Below the pieces are notes generated by a model, which saw only the letters and a list, made by a program, of their open reading frames with translations, had not been told where the DNA came from and made no database searches. Source: an uncultured Fretibacterium sp. (GTDB lineage: Bacteria; Synergistota; Synergistia; Synergistales; Aminobacteriaceae). Taken from it: 12,408 nucleotides of DNA. Location of the stretch: positions 1 through 12,408 of the forward strand of contig CALGHA010000190.1 in assembly GCA_937915835.1 (NCBI GenBank). Reading direction: 5' to 3'. The number at the start of each line of letters is the position of its first letter. The first letter of the stretch is position 1. Below, piece after piece: positions 1 through 6,535 of the stretch. The translations under genes were made by a program, and so were the position numbers.

Positions 1-302
1 AATCTAAACAGGAAAAATCCAGGAATTATAAAACTTTTTGGTAGTAAATAAATGCTCAGCCACATTCCCGGAACTTCGTCAATGTTCAGAAAGCTGGGAT
101 CCTTCGTGTTGAAAAATTTCTCGGACTTATCTGTAACATAAACGCCGATTATAGACACAAGAATTATTGCCCACATCGGAACGTCAACAATCGCACTCAC
201 AACACAAGCCGCCGCTGAGCTTACAGTTCCAGGCATTCCTGAAGGCAGAAATCCTAAACCGAATACACTCGCAATCCATACGTAATATGGGTATTTCTTC
301 AC
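1..302 (-). CDS. pgpA: Phosphatidylglycerophosphatase A, partial (C-terminus outside window)
   Basis: Reading leftwards from a GTG at 302-300, the first 100 codons are open to the window edge. The protein would dephosphorylate phosphatidylglycerophosphate to phosphatidylglycerol at the inner membrane. Family signatures seen are GMPGTVSS at residues 22-29, the Asp/Glu stretch TDKSEK at 57-62, and NIDEVPGMW at 73-81, which matches the PgpA 'DE-V-G' acidic motif. Hydrophobic stretches lie around residues 7-20, 32-55 and 82-99. The GTG overlaps the rimO stop codon (GTGA), so translation is probably coupled to rimO. The rest of the protein is not visible. PgpA is the clear best match; only about 100 residues were available to judge. 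Confidence 0.85.
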   Translation of the reverse strand, partial: MKKYPYYVWIASVFGLGFLPSGMPGTVSSAAACVVSAIVDVPMWAIILVSIIGVYVTDKSEKFFNTKDPSFLNIDEVPGMWLSIYLLPKSFIIPGFFLFR

Positions 303-1603
303 TCTTTAATCACCTCACCGAATAAATCATTTTCGTTAGCGTCGTAAATTTTTGCTCTCACAATTTCGCCGCGCTTCAAAACTTTCTCGTCAATCCCTGA
401 CACACAGACTAAACCGTCAACTTCCGGAGCGTCACGGTAACTTCTGCCCCATGCTTCATGAGCTTCATTGTCAATTTCCTCGATTAACACGTCGAGTTCA
501 TGATTGATGAATAATTCGCTGCGTTCCTGTGAAATTTCCGCTTGGACTTCCATTAATCGCGAACATCGAGCTTCGGCCGTCTTCTTCGAGACTTTACCGG
601 AAAATTTTGCGGCCTTCGTTCCTTCTTCAGGCGAATAAACAAAAGCTCCTAATCTGTCAAACTCAATCTCACTCACAAAGTCTATAACTCCCTCAAAACT
701 TTTTGCGCTTTCTCCTGGAAATCCCGTCATTATCGTCGTCCTGAGGGTAAAAAGCTCATCAACGCTCCGAATGTATTTGAAAATTTTTCGCAGATGTCCT
801 TCTTGAATTGGCCGGTTCATTCGCGCTAAAATCTCAGGGTCTGAGTGTTGAATGGGAATATCCAGATAATGCAGAACTCTTTCATGCAAAACAAGAAAAT
901 TTATCAACTCTTCATTAACTCTGGACGGGTGCAAGTATAATAATCTCAGCCAAGTATTTTGGGGAAGCTCTGAGTTAAGCTCATGAACTAACTTTTTTAG
1001 GCTCGTATCATCGTTAAAATCCTGGCCGTAAACCGTCAAATCTTGTCCGACTAAGCAAATCTCCCTTGCTCCAGCCGCGCATAACATTAAAGCCTCGTCA
1101 ATAAGCGTCTTAATCGGAATACTTCTCAACTTGCCGCGAATTAACGGTATCGCACAATACGAACATAGAGTGTTACAGCCCTCGCTGATTTTCAGGTAAC
1201 GCGTCCAGAAATTTTTGTTTATCGCAGAAGAAGTTAATTTGCAATTTGAGCTTGCTGAACCTCCAAGAAATTTTATAACCTTGTCCCATTCCTCAGAACG
1301 TACAAACATGTCAACACTATCCGTAAATTCCTCCCGTAATTCCTTCTCATAACGATTTACTAGACAACCTGCAACGATTAAAACTTTGATTAAGCCGCTG
1401 AGTTTAAAGCCCTCAAGGTCAAGTATCGCGTCAATATTCTCCTTCACAGCGTCCTGAATAAATCCGCACGTGTTGATTATTGCACCCTCTGCTTCGGAAA
1501 TTTCATCAACAATTTCATGTCCGGAAAACTTTAACTGCGCAATTAACTTCTCACTGTCTGCCGTGTTCTTAGCACAGCCCATGCTGATAAAATAAATTCT
1601 CAC
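299..1603 (-). CDS. rimO: Ribosomal protein S12 methylthiotransferase RimO
   Basis: Radical SAM methylthiotransferase, 434 aa. Family members add a methylthio group to an Asp of ribosomal protein S12 using two 4Fe-4S clusters. The N-terminal cluster cysteines are C10 (MGCAKN), C46 (NTCGF) and C80 (VAGC). The radical SAM motif CNTLCSYC supplies C143, C147 and C150, followed by AIPLIRGKLRS. A C-terminal TRAM-like segment follows from about residue 370. The opening MRIYFISMGCAKN and the I-R-G after the SAM motif point to RimO more than to the related tRNA enzyme MiaB. The start is GTG, 9 nt after the stop of the Mrr-like gene, with only a weak ribosome-binding site, so coupling is likely. It overlaps pgpA at its end. 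Confidence 0.93.
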   Translation of the reverse strand: MRIYFISMGCAKNTADSEKLIAQLKFSGHEIVDEISEAEGAIINTCGFIQDAVKENIDAILDLEGFKLSGLIKVLIVAGCLVNRYEKELREEFTDSVDMFVRSEEWDKVIKFLGGSASSNCKLTSSAINKNFWTRYLKISEGCNTLCSYCAIPLIRGKLRSIPIKTLIDEALMLCAAGAREICLVGQDLTVYGQDFNDDTSLKKLVHELNSELPQNTWLRLLYLHPSRVNEELINFLVLHERVLHYLDIPIQHSDPEILARMNRPIQEGHLRKIFKYIRSVDELFTLRTTIMTGFPGESAKSFEGVIDFVSEIEFDRLGAFVYSPEEGTKAAKFSGKVSKKTAEARCSRLMEVQAEISQERSELFINHELDVLIEEIDNEAHEAWGRSYRDAPEVDGLVCVSGIDEKVLKRGEIVRAKIYDANENDLFGEVIKE

Positions 1604-1612
1604 TCTAGCTTT

Positions 1613-2794
1613 TTACTCTTCGTAATCGCTGAAACTCTCAGCGTCAATCGCCTTAAGCTCAAAAACTTTCTCAACGTTTACGCAGAAGTTATTAGCTACC
1701 ATTAAGCCAGCAAGTTTCGGCCCGTCAATCAGCATAATTCGTTCATCAGCCGCCGTTATAGCCGCTTGTTCGGAGAAATTCCCAGTCGTCGCGAAAATTC
1801 CCTTGCCTCCTTTGTCCCTCAAGGCCTCCGCAAAATCCTCAATGTCCGCTCGTCCTACCGTTCGGTTCGGCGAAAGTTTACGCGCATGAATGTAAATCGG
1901 TGTCAATCCCGCTTTGTCCTCGAGAATTACACCGTGAATTAAATCACTTCCGGAAGTCTCAGTCGTGTAACGTGCGTTTTGAAATGCTCGATATCCCATC
2001 TTTGAGAGTAAATCGATAACAAGCTCTTCAAATTTATCTGAGTGTATTCCGGCAGTTTTGTTCAAAATTTCTTCGGCTAAATTAGCATTATATCTCGCTA
2101 AAACTTCCTCAATTCCTGAAGGAGTTTCAAGTTCAGGTTCAGGCTCAGGTTCAGGCTGTGAAATTTCCGGCTCAGGTTCAACAATTTCTTCGGGTGCGTC
2201 ATTAAATTCTTGTTCCGAAAAATCCTCGCTCTGTGTAATTTCTGGTTCAGGTTCCGGCTCAGGTTCAGGGAGTTCGGGAATTTCTGCGGGAGCTTCTTCC
2301 TCTAAAACTTCTTCAACAATTTCTGACGCTTCAGGTTCTGAGACCAATTCTGAAACTGGAGCTTGAGTTTCAACCGCAGGCGCTTCAATCTCTGGAGCTT
2401 CGTCAACAACTGGTTCACTCACAGAAGGTTCAACAACTGGACTTCCAAGCGTAAGGGCTTCTTCCGGAGATAAATGCTTCGAGGCTCTGTGTGCAATATA
2501 TTCATCGGTAATAACGTCAGGGGCCTCATCAAGAACTTCTGAGCCGGTACGTGTAATCATGTAAGTATTCTTTGACGGATTAGATAGAAGATTAAATTTT
2601 CGCAGGTCCGATTTAGCCTCGTTAATGCGATTACGGAAAATATTTTTGTCGCCTGATGACATCTCGTTAATGTCTATGTCAAAATGTCCCGCCATAATCT
2701 CCAGAAAATTGCTGATAGCAAAACTATGCGGGCCGCCACCCTTGAAAGCCTCAAGCAAAGGTTTACGGATCTCCTGAGTGCTAGGTACGGGCAT
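1613..2794 (-). CDS. Mrr-like restriction-endonuclease-fold protein with Pro/Glu-rich linker
   Basis: 393 aa from the ATG at 2794, chosen because GAGGTGA lies 8 nt upstream and MPVPSTQEIRKPLLEAF is a typical Mrr N-terminus. An in-frame ATG at 2869 would add 25 non-conserved residues, and it lies upstream of the likely promoter. Three parts are visible. Residues 1-115 form a winged-helix-like Mrr N-domain. Residues 118-226 are a low-complexity acidic linker with Pro-Glu runs at about 174-186 and 207-221. Residues 228-375 are an Mrr catalytic-type domain (DKFEELVIDLLSKMGY, YIHARK, TVGRADIEDF, GIFATTGNFS, IMLIDG). Family members usually have GGxD and Q-A-K at the active site; here these read SDLIHG (H287) and HAR (303-305). 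Nuclease activity is therefore doubtful. E. coli Mrr is about 300 aa, so the linker accounts for the extra length. It is first in an operon with rimO and pgpA. The actual role is unknown. Confidence 0.8.
   Translation of the reverse strand: MPVPSTQEIRKPLLEAFKGGGPHSFAISNFLEIMAGHFDIDINEMSSGDKNIFRNRINEAKSDLRKFNLLSNPSKNTYMITRTGSEVLDEAPDVITDEYIAHRASKHLSPEEALTLGSPVVEPSVSEPVVDEAPEIEAPAVETQAPVSELVSEPEASEIVEEVLEEEAPAEIPELPEPEPEPEPEITQSEDFSEQEFNDAPEEIVEPEPEISQPEPEPEPELETPSGIEEVLARYNANLAEEILNKTAGIHSDKFEELVIDLLSKMGYRAFQNARYTTETSGSDLIHGVILEDKAGLTPIYIHARKLSPNRTVGRADIEDFAEALRDKGGKGIFATTGNFSEQAAITAADERIMLIDGPKLAGLMVANNFCVNVEKVFELKAIDAESFSDYEE
2130..2267. repeat. Degenerate hexanucleotide repeats encoding Pro-Glu runs
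   Basis: On the plus strand, units of GGTTCA/GGCTCA occur four in a row at 2130-2153 (first unit AGTTCA), two at 2169-2180 and four at 2244-2267 (one unit GGTTCC). Read on the minus strand they encode alternating Pro and Glu in the linker of the Mrr-like protein. The unit is a multiple of three, so changes in copy number would lengthen or shorten the linker without a frameshift. Confidence 0.8.
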
Positions 2795-2802
2795 AATATT
2801 AT

Positions 2803-2809
2803 TCACCTC
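2803..2809 (-). promoter_or_regulatory. Ribosome-binding site of the Mrr-like gene
   Basis: GAGGTGA on the minus strand, 8 nt before the ATG at 2794. It decides the start in favour of the 393-aa protein over the longer upstream ATG at 2869, which has no comparable site. Confidence 0.8.
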
Positions 2810-2819
2810 GTAAAATTTA

Positions 2820-2848
2820 TTGTGATTGAAAAAATTATACTTCATAAT
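2820..2848 (+). promoter_or_regulatory. Putative promoter of the polysaccharide deacetylase gene
   Basis: TTGTGA (2820-2825), a 17-nt spacer and CATAAT (2843-2848). The predicted start near 2855 leaves a leader of about 35 nt. It overlaps the opposite-strand promoter, so RNA polymerase could probably not occupy both at once. Confidence 0.5.
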
Positions 2849-2862
2849 ATCTCGTATTTCAC
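2834..2862 (-). promoter_or_regulatory. Putative promoter of the Mrr-like/rimO/pgpA operon
   Basis: On the minus strand, a perfect -10 TATAAT (2839-2834) is preceded by GTGAAA (2862-2857) with a 17-nt spacer. The start site would fall near 2827, about 30 nt before the ATG at 2794. It interleaves with the divergent deacetylase promoter. This is a pattern match only. Confidence 0.55.
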
Positions 2863-2889
2863 ATTTCACATTAAGGGGATATTTTCACT

Positions 2890-3873
2890 ATGAAGCTATT
2901 AAAAGTTTTCTGTCTTGCAATATTAATTTTTACGTCAACAAGTTCATTCGCTCATGATTTACCCGACAGCTCAGATTTACACCAAGTTCATAATTCCTGG
3001 AAACCTGATAAACTCGATTTACGCCGAGCTATTAAAAATAACACAAATCCTCCTGAGAGATTAATTCCCGTGAAAACTTTACAGCCATTAGAGAACGTTG
3101 AAGGAGTTATCCGTCGTGTGAAACTCTCTGATGACCAGAAATTTATTGCGCTGACTTTTGACATGTGCGAACTCGACACGAATACAACAGGCTGTGATAT
3201 GGACGTGATTAATTTTCTTCGTGAACGTGAAATCCCTGCAAGCTTATTCATGGGCGGAAAATGGATGAGAACTCATTCACGACGAGTTAAGCAAATTATG
3301 AGTGAATATAAACTTTTCGAGATTGCTAATCATAATTGGTCTCATGGAAATTGCGCATTATTGACTGAAGAAGGCTTGAAGGCTCAAATTTTATGGACAC
3401 AATCACAATATGAATTGCTCCGTGAAGAGTTAAACAATGAGAATATCCCGGAGATTATTACGCTGTTCAGGCTCCCTTACGGCCGAAACTCTCAGAAATC
3501 CTTGAAGATTATTGCGGAGCTTGGCTTGAGAATAATTCAGTGGGACATTGCCGCAGAATCCGGAGCTGACAACACCAAGCCGGGACGCGCGAAACGTTCA
3601 GCAAAAGTCGTTGTGAATATGACTAAGCCCGGAAGCATTTTACTCTTTCATGCTAATAATGTCCCTAAAGGAACCGTGAATTTGTTACATGAGGTTGTTG
3701 ATGAACTCGAAGCTAAAGGGTATAAATTTGTGAAGGTCAGCGAGTTATTAACGATGGGAGAAGTTGAGACTGTCAAGGACGGCTATTTTTCGAGACCGGG
3801 AGACAATTACAATCTTGATAAGAAATTCGGCATCGACGGAACAGGACGACGAACAAGATTTACGGGCAAATGA
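2890..3873 (+). CDS. Secreted polysaccharide deacetylase (NodB-homology family)
   Basis: 327 aa. A signal peptide occupies about residues 1-21 (MKLLKVF, hydrophobic core, SSFA cleavage), so the enzyme acts outside the cytoplasm. The CE4/NodB domain spans about residues 85-288. Visible motifs are LTFDMCE (89-94, catalytic D91), NHNWSHGN (147-154, metal ligands H148 and H152), FRLPYG (193-198), IQWD (216-219) and LLFHAN (251-256). Motif 1 departs from the classical TFDDG, with Met after the first Asp. I recall a TFDLCE-like variant in other bacterial members, so the enzyme may still be active. The likely role is removing acetyl groups from peptidoglycan or another cell-surface glycan; the substrate cannot be read from sequence. 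A ribosome-binding site AAGGGG lies at 2873-2878. It stands alone, divergent from the Mrr operon, with a 215-nt gap to rny. Confidence 0.88.
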   Translation: MKLLKVFCLAILIFTSTSSFAHDLPDSSDLHQVHNSWKPDKLDLRRAIKNNTNPPERLIPVKTLQPLENVEGVIRRVKLSDDQKFIALTFDMCELDTNTTGCDMDVINFLREREIPASLFMGGKWMRTHSRRVKQIMSEYKLFEIANHNWSHGNCALLTEEGLKAQILWTQSQYELLREELNNENIPEIITLFRLPYGRNSQKSLKIIAELGLRIIQWDIAAESGADNTKPGRAKRSAKVVVNMTKPGSILLFHANNVPKGTVNLLHEVVDELEAKGYKFVKVSELLTMGEVETVKDGYFSRPGDNYNLDKKFGIDGTGRRTRFTGK

Positions 3874-3977
3874 AATTTGAGACAGGTATGTATATATTTA
3901 TGAAAACATCATCATTGAGCGCCTTTTTGGTGAAGGAGAAAAATTTACTTGTTAAACATTGCGTAAAAATGTAGAAT

Positions 3978-4006
3978 TTGACAATCTACCCAAATTTCGG
4001 GATAAG
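3978..4006 (+). promoter_or_regulatory. Putative sigma-70-type promoter of rny-ymdB
   Basis: A perfect -35 TTGACA (3978-3983), a 17-nt spacer and GATAAG (4001-4006, four of six matches). The start would be near 4013, giving a leader of about 75 nt. The -35 lies in the loop of an inverted repeat GTAGA (3971-3975) / TCTAC (3985-3989), which could be an operator. No clear terminator for the preceding deacetylase gene was found in 3874-3970. Confidence 0.6.
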
Positions 4007-4018
4007 CATTTAAGTATT

Positions 4019-4030
4019 TCAGCACCCTTT
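4019..4030 (+). other. 5' leader element complementary to the 3' end of the rny-ymdB transcript
   Basis: TCAGCACCCTTT, a few nt after the predicted transcription start. Its exact reverse complement lies at 6424-6435, between the ymdB stop and the terminator. Both copies would be in one RNA and could pair over 12 bp. Confidence 0.5.
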
Positions 4031-4088
4031 CATTTTTTGGGAATATAAATTTTCATGTTTAGAATACAGAAAGGATAAAGAATTTATT

Positions 4089-5618
4089 ATGCAGGTTGTG
4101 TTAGCAGTATTGTTCTTCATGGCCGGTTCAGGGTTAGGCTTTGCCGCTCTGAAAGCGTGGGACAACTCACGAATGAACGGCGTGAACAATCAGATTAGCA
4201 ATATGCTTCGGGAAGCTGAGGAAAATTCAGAACGTATAAAGCAGCAAAAGATTGCGGAAATGCGCGAAGAAGTCAACCGAATGCGTCAGGAAGCTCAAAA
4301 AGATATCAAGGATCGCCGAACTGAAATTCAGCGTACTGAACGAAAACTTGAACAAAAAGAAGAAAACTTAGACAAAAAAATTGACAGGGTATCGCGAAAA
4401 GAAGACGAATTACGCTCCAAGCATGATGAACTCGAAAAACGACGCGCCGCCCTTGAAAATACCATTCAGAAACAGGAGCAGAAACTTCAAGAAATTGCCG
4501 AGATGACGAAGGATGAAGCTCAAGAAATCCTTTTACACAAAACCGAAGAAGACGCTAAACATTTACTTGGAATGAGGCTCAAAGAACTTGAGGATCAGGC
4601 TCAGCGTGAAGCCGACAAGAAAGCCCGAGATATTATAATCGGAGCAATGCAGAGATGTGCTGTTGAGAGTGCAGGAGAAAGCAGCATTAGCGTAGTCCCG
4701 CTTCCGTCTGAGGAGATGAAGGGAAGAATTATCGGACGTGAAGGCAGGAATATTCGGACGTTCGAGAGTTTAACCGGCGTTGACTTAATCATTGATGACA
4801 CTCCAGAAGCTGTAACTCTTTCAAGTTTTGACCCAATCAGACGAGAAATTGCCAAACGAGCTATGGAACGTTTAGTTGTCGACGGAAGAATTCATCCGGC
4901 AAGAATTGAGGAGTTAATCGAGAAGGCAGCACGAGACATTGACAACGAGATGATTACCGAAGGCGAGAATGCTACGCTTGAACTCGGGATTAAGAACATG
5001 AATAATGAGCTGGTCAGGACAATCGGTCAATTGAAATTTCGCTTCAGCTACGGTCAAAATGTCTTAGCTCACAGCATGGAAGTTGCACAAATCGCAGGGA
5101 TTATCGCGGCTGAACTCGGACTTGACGAAGAAACAGCACGACGCGGAGGATTGTTGCACGACATCGGAAAAGCTATTGACCATCAGATTGAGGGCCCTCA
5201 CGCTGAAATTGGTGCGGAACTGGCAAAACGTTTAGGCGAGAGACCGGAGATTGTGAGCTGTATTGCAATGCACCATGATAATCTTGAAATCAGCTCAATC
5301 TATGAAGTCGTTGTAGCATTGGCTGACGCGATTAGTGCTGCAAGACCAGGAGCAAGACGTGAAAGCGTTGACGCGTATATAAAGCGTTTAGAGAAACTCG
5401 AGGAATTAGCTTCAACCTTTGAAGGAGTTACCAGAGCTTACGCAATTCAAGCCGGCCGAGAAGTCCGCGTAATTCTCAATTCCAAGCAGACCGACGACGG
5501 AGCAGTTCATAAACTCGCTTTCGATATAGCAAAACGAATTGAAGCCGAGATGAAATATCCAGGTCAGATTAAAGTCAACGTTTCACGAGAGACACGAGCA
5601 ACGGAGTACGCAAAGTAA
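4089..5618 (+). CDS. rny: Ribonuclease Y
   Basis: 509 aa, full length for the family. This membrane-anchored endoribonuclease starts decay of many mRNAs. The order is one N-terminal membrane helix (about 2-22), a long charged coiled coil (about 35-185), a KH RNA-binding domain with GRIIGREGRNIR (212-223), and an HD domain with H328, LLHDIGKAIDH (H357, D358), GPHAEIGAE and AMHHDN. The C-terminal block SAARPGARRES...YIKRLEKLEE is highly typical. The ATG at 4089 follows AAGGA at 4071-4075, a rather long 13-nt spacing. ymdB follows 2 nt after the stop, the same pair as ymdA-ymdB of Bacillus subtilis. The transcript has its own promoter and terminator. Confidence 0.97.
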   Translation: MQVVLAVLFFMAGSGLGFAALKAWDNSRMNGVNNQISNMLREAEENSERIKQQKIAEMREEVNRMRQEAQKDIKDRRTEIQRTERKLEQKEENLDKKIDRVSRKEDELRSKHDELEKRRAALENTIQKQEQKLQEIAEMTKDEAQEILLHKTEEDAKHLLGMRLKELEDQAQREADKKARDIIIGAMQRCAVESAGESSISVVPLPSEEMKGRIIGREGRNIRTFESLTGVDLIIDDTPEAVTLSSFDPIRREIAKRAMERLVVDGRIHPARIEELIEKAARDIDNEMITEGENATLELGIKNMNNELVRTIGQLKFRFSYGQNVLAHSMEVAQIAGIIAAELGLDEETARRGGLLHDIGKAIDHQIEGPHAEIGAELAKRLGERPEIVSCIAMHHDNLEISSIYEVVVALADAISAARPGARRESVDAYIKRLEKLEELASTFEGVTRAYAIQAGREVRVILNSKQTDDGAVHKLAFDIAKRIEAEMKYPGQIKVNVSRETRATEYAK

Positions 5619-5620
5619 AG

Positions 5621-6409
5621 ATGAAGATATTATTTTCCGGCGATGTAGCTTGGAGTTCAGGACGAGAAGCCTTGAAGAAAGCAATTCCAATTCTGAAACA
5701 GGAACACGGAGGCTTTGACTTCATAATCATAAATTGTGAGAATGCCGCTCATGGTAAAGGAATGACTGACAAAATTTTTGCCGAGTTAATCTCATATGGA
5801 GTTGACGGGATGACTTCGGGCAATCATATTTGGGACAAGATGGGATTTTATCCGACGTTACACGCTGAGACACGAATTTTTCGGCCGGCTAATTACGCTT
5901 CATCATGTCCCGGACGAGGTTACGGAATTATTGAGCGCAAGGGGAAAAAGTTAGGCATTCTTAATCTCGAAGGACAAATCTTTATGCCGCCGATTGATAA
6001 CCCGTTTTTGTGTGCTGATGTCGCGATTGAAGAGTTGAAGGCTGAAGGCGGGGAGAACTTGCCGATTTTCGTTGATATTCATGCGGAAGCTACGAGCGAG
6101 AAATTAGCTTTAGGGTATTATCTTGACGGAAGAGTTTCTGCGGTTGTCGGAACTCATACGCACGTTCAGACGGCTGACGAAAAAGTTTTGCCTAAAGGAA
6201 CAGCTTATCTCTCAGACGCAGGAATGACAGGAGGGCACGGAGGAGTTATCGGAGTGAAATATGAAAGCGTAATATCGAAATTTCTTGATGGACTTCCGAC
6301 ACAATTTGAGGGCTGTGATAAAGATTTAGCGTTTAACGGCGTGATTGTTGAGATTAATGAGGCTTCGGGGCTTGCTGAGAAGATTATGCGGGTTCAGCTG
6401 AAGACGTAA
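5621..6409 (+). CDS. ymdB: YmdB-family metallophosphoesterase (2',3'-cyclic nucleotide phosphodiesterase-like)
   Basis: 262 aa, usual length. The metal-binding residues of this calcineurin-like family are present: D8 (SGDVA), E40-N41 (NCENAA), N68-H69 (GNHIWD), H154 and E156 (HAEATSE), and H179 and H181 (GTHTHVQTAD). Characterised relatives hydrolyse 2',3'-cyclic AMP, and the B. subtilis protein affects biofilm formation and RNA-linked regulation; the substrate here is inferred. One local change is GDVAWSSGR where relatives often have GDI-G--GR, so a conserved Gly early in the protein is replaced. It begins 2 nt after rny with only a weak ribosome-binding site, suggesting coupling. It ends before a clear terminator. 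Confidence 0.93.
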   Translation: MKILFSGDVAWSSGREALKKAIPILKQEHGGFDFIIINCENAAHGKGMTDKIFAELISYGVDGMTSGNHIWDKMGFYPTLHAETRIFRPANYASSCPGRGYGIIERKGKKLGILNLEGQIFMPPIDNPFLCADVAIEELKAEGGENLPIFVDIHAEATSEKLALGYYLDGRVSAVVGTHTHVQTADEKVLPKGTAYLSDAGMTGGHGGVIGVKYESVISKFLDGLPTQFEGCDKDLAFNGVIVEINEASGLAEKIMRVQLKT

Positions 6410-6423
6410 TAATTATGGAATAA

Positions 6424-6435
6424 AAAGGGTGCTGA
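6424..6435 (+). other. 3' UTR element complementary to the rny leader
   Basis: AAAGGGTGCTGA lies 14 nt after the ymdB stop and just before the terminator hairpin. It is the exact reverse complement of 4019-4030 in the leader of the same predicted transcript. Confidence 0.5.
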
Positions 6436-6443
6436 TGAAAATT

Positions 6444-6478
6444 CCTTCTCTGTTATTAAAAGCAGGGGAGGATTTTTT
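6444..6478 (+). terminator. Rho-independent terminator after ymdB
   Basis: A 9-bp stem CCTTCTCTG (6444-6452) / CAGGGGAGG (6463-6471), with two G-U wobbles and a 10-nt loop, is followed by six T (6473-6478). It separates rny-ymdB from the cyclophilin operon. Confidence 0.85.
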
Positions 6479-6489
6479 ATGCGTGGTAT

Positions 6490-6495
6490 TATAAT
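6490..6495 (+). promoter_or_regulatory. Possible -10 box of the cyclophilin operon
   Basis: A perfect TATAAT just after the terminator and about 40 nt before the ATG. No good -35 lies 16-18 nt upstream and there is no TGn extension, so the call is weak. A promoter is expected here because a terminator precedes the gene. Confidence 0.35.
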
Positions 6496-6516
6496 CAAAC
6501 ATTTCTAAAAATTTCT

Positions 6517-6524
6517 AAGGAGGA
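6517..6524 (+). promoter_or_regulatory. Strong ribosome-binding site of the cyclophilin gene
   Basis: AAGGAGGA, 11 nt before the ATG at 6536. It is one of the two best matches to the anti-Shine-Dalgarno sequence in the window and supports this start. Confidence 0.85.
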
Positions 6525-6535
6525 AAATATTTATC

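Noticed and set aside
2058..2366. Plus-strand open frame encoding a Ser/Gly-rich repeat protein
   Set aside because: It is the antisense reading of the Pro/Glu repeats in the Mrr-like gene; it has no ribosome-binding site and its composition is explained by the hexamers.
1613..2794. Restriction-modification or other defence island around the Mrr-like gene
   Set aside because: No methyltransferase, specificity subunit, integrase or other defence gene is nearby, and the catalytic residues look altered; neighbours are housekeeping genes.
2795..2869. Longer N-terminus of the Mrr-like protein from the ATG at 2869
   Set aside because: The extra 25 residues do not look like the family, no ribosome-binding site precedes them, and they lie across the predicted promoter.
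3888..3974. 28-codon open frame between the deacetylase and rny genes
   Set aside because: It has no convincing ribosome-binding site, its composition looks random, and it ends inside the rny promoter region; chance is likely.
3874..3977. Terminator after the deacetylase gene
   Set aside because: Only a weak CCTT/AAGG pairing is present near 3930, without a T-run after it.
4007..4088. Riboswitch in the rny leader
   Set aside because: The leader is only about 75 nt and AT-rich, and I could not fold it into a known riboswitch or find an internal terminator.
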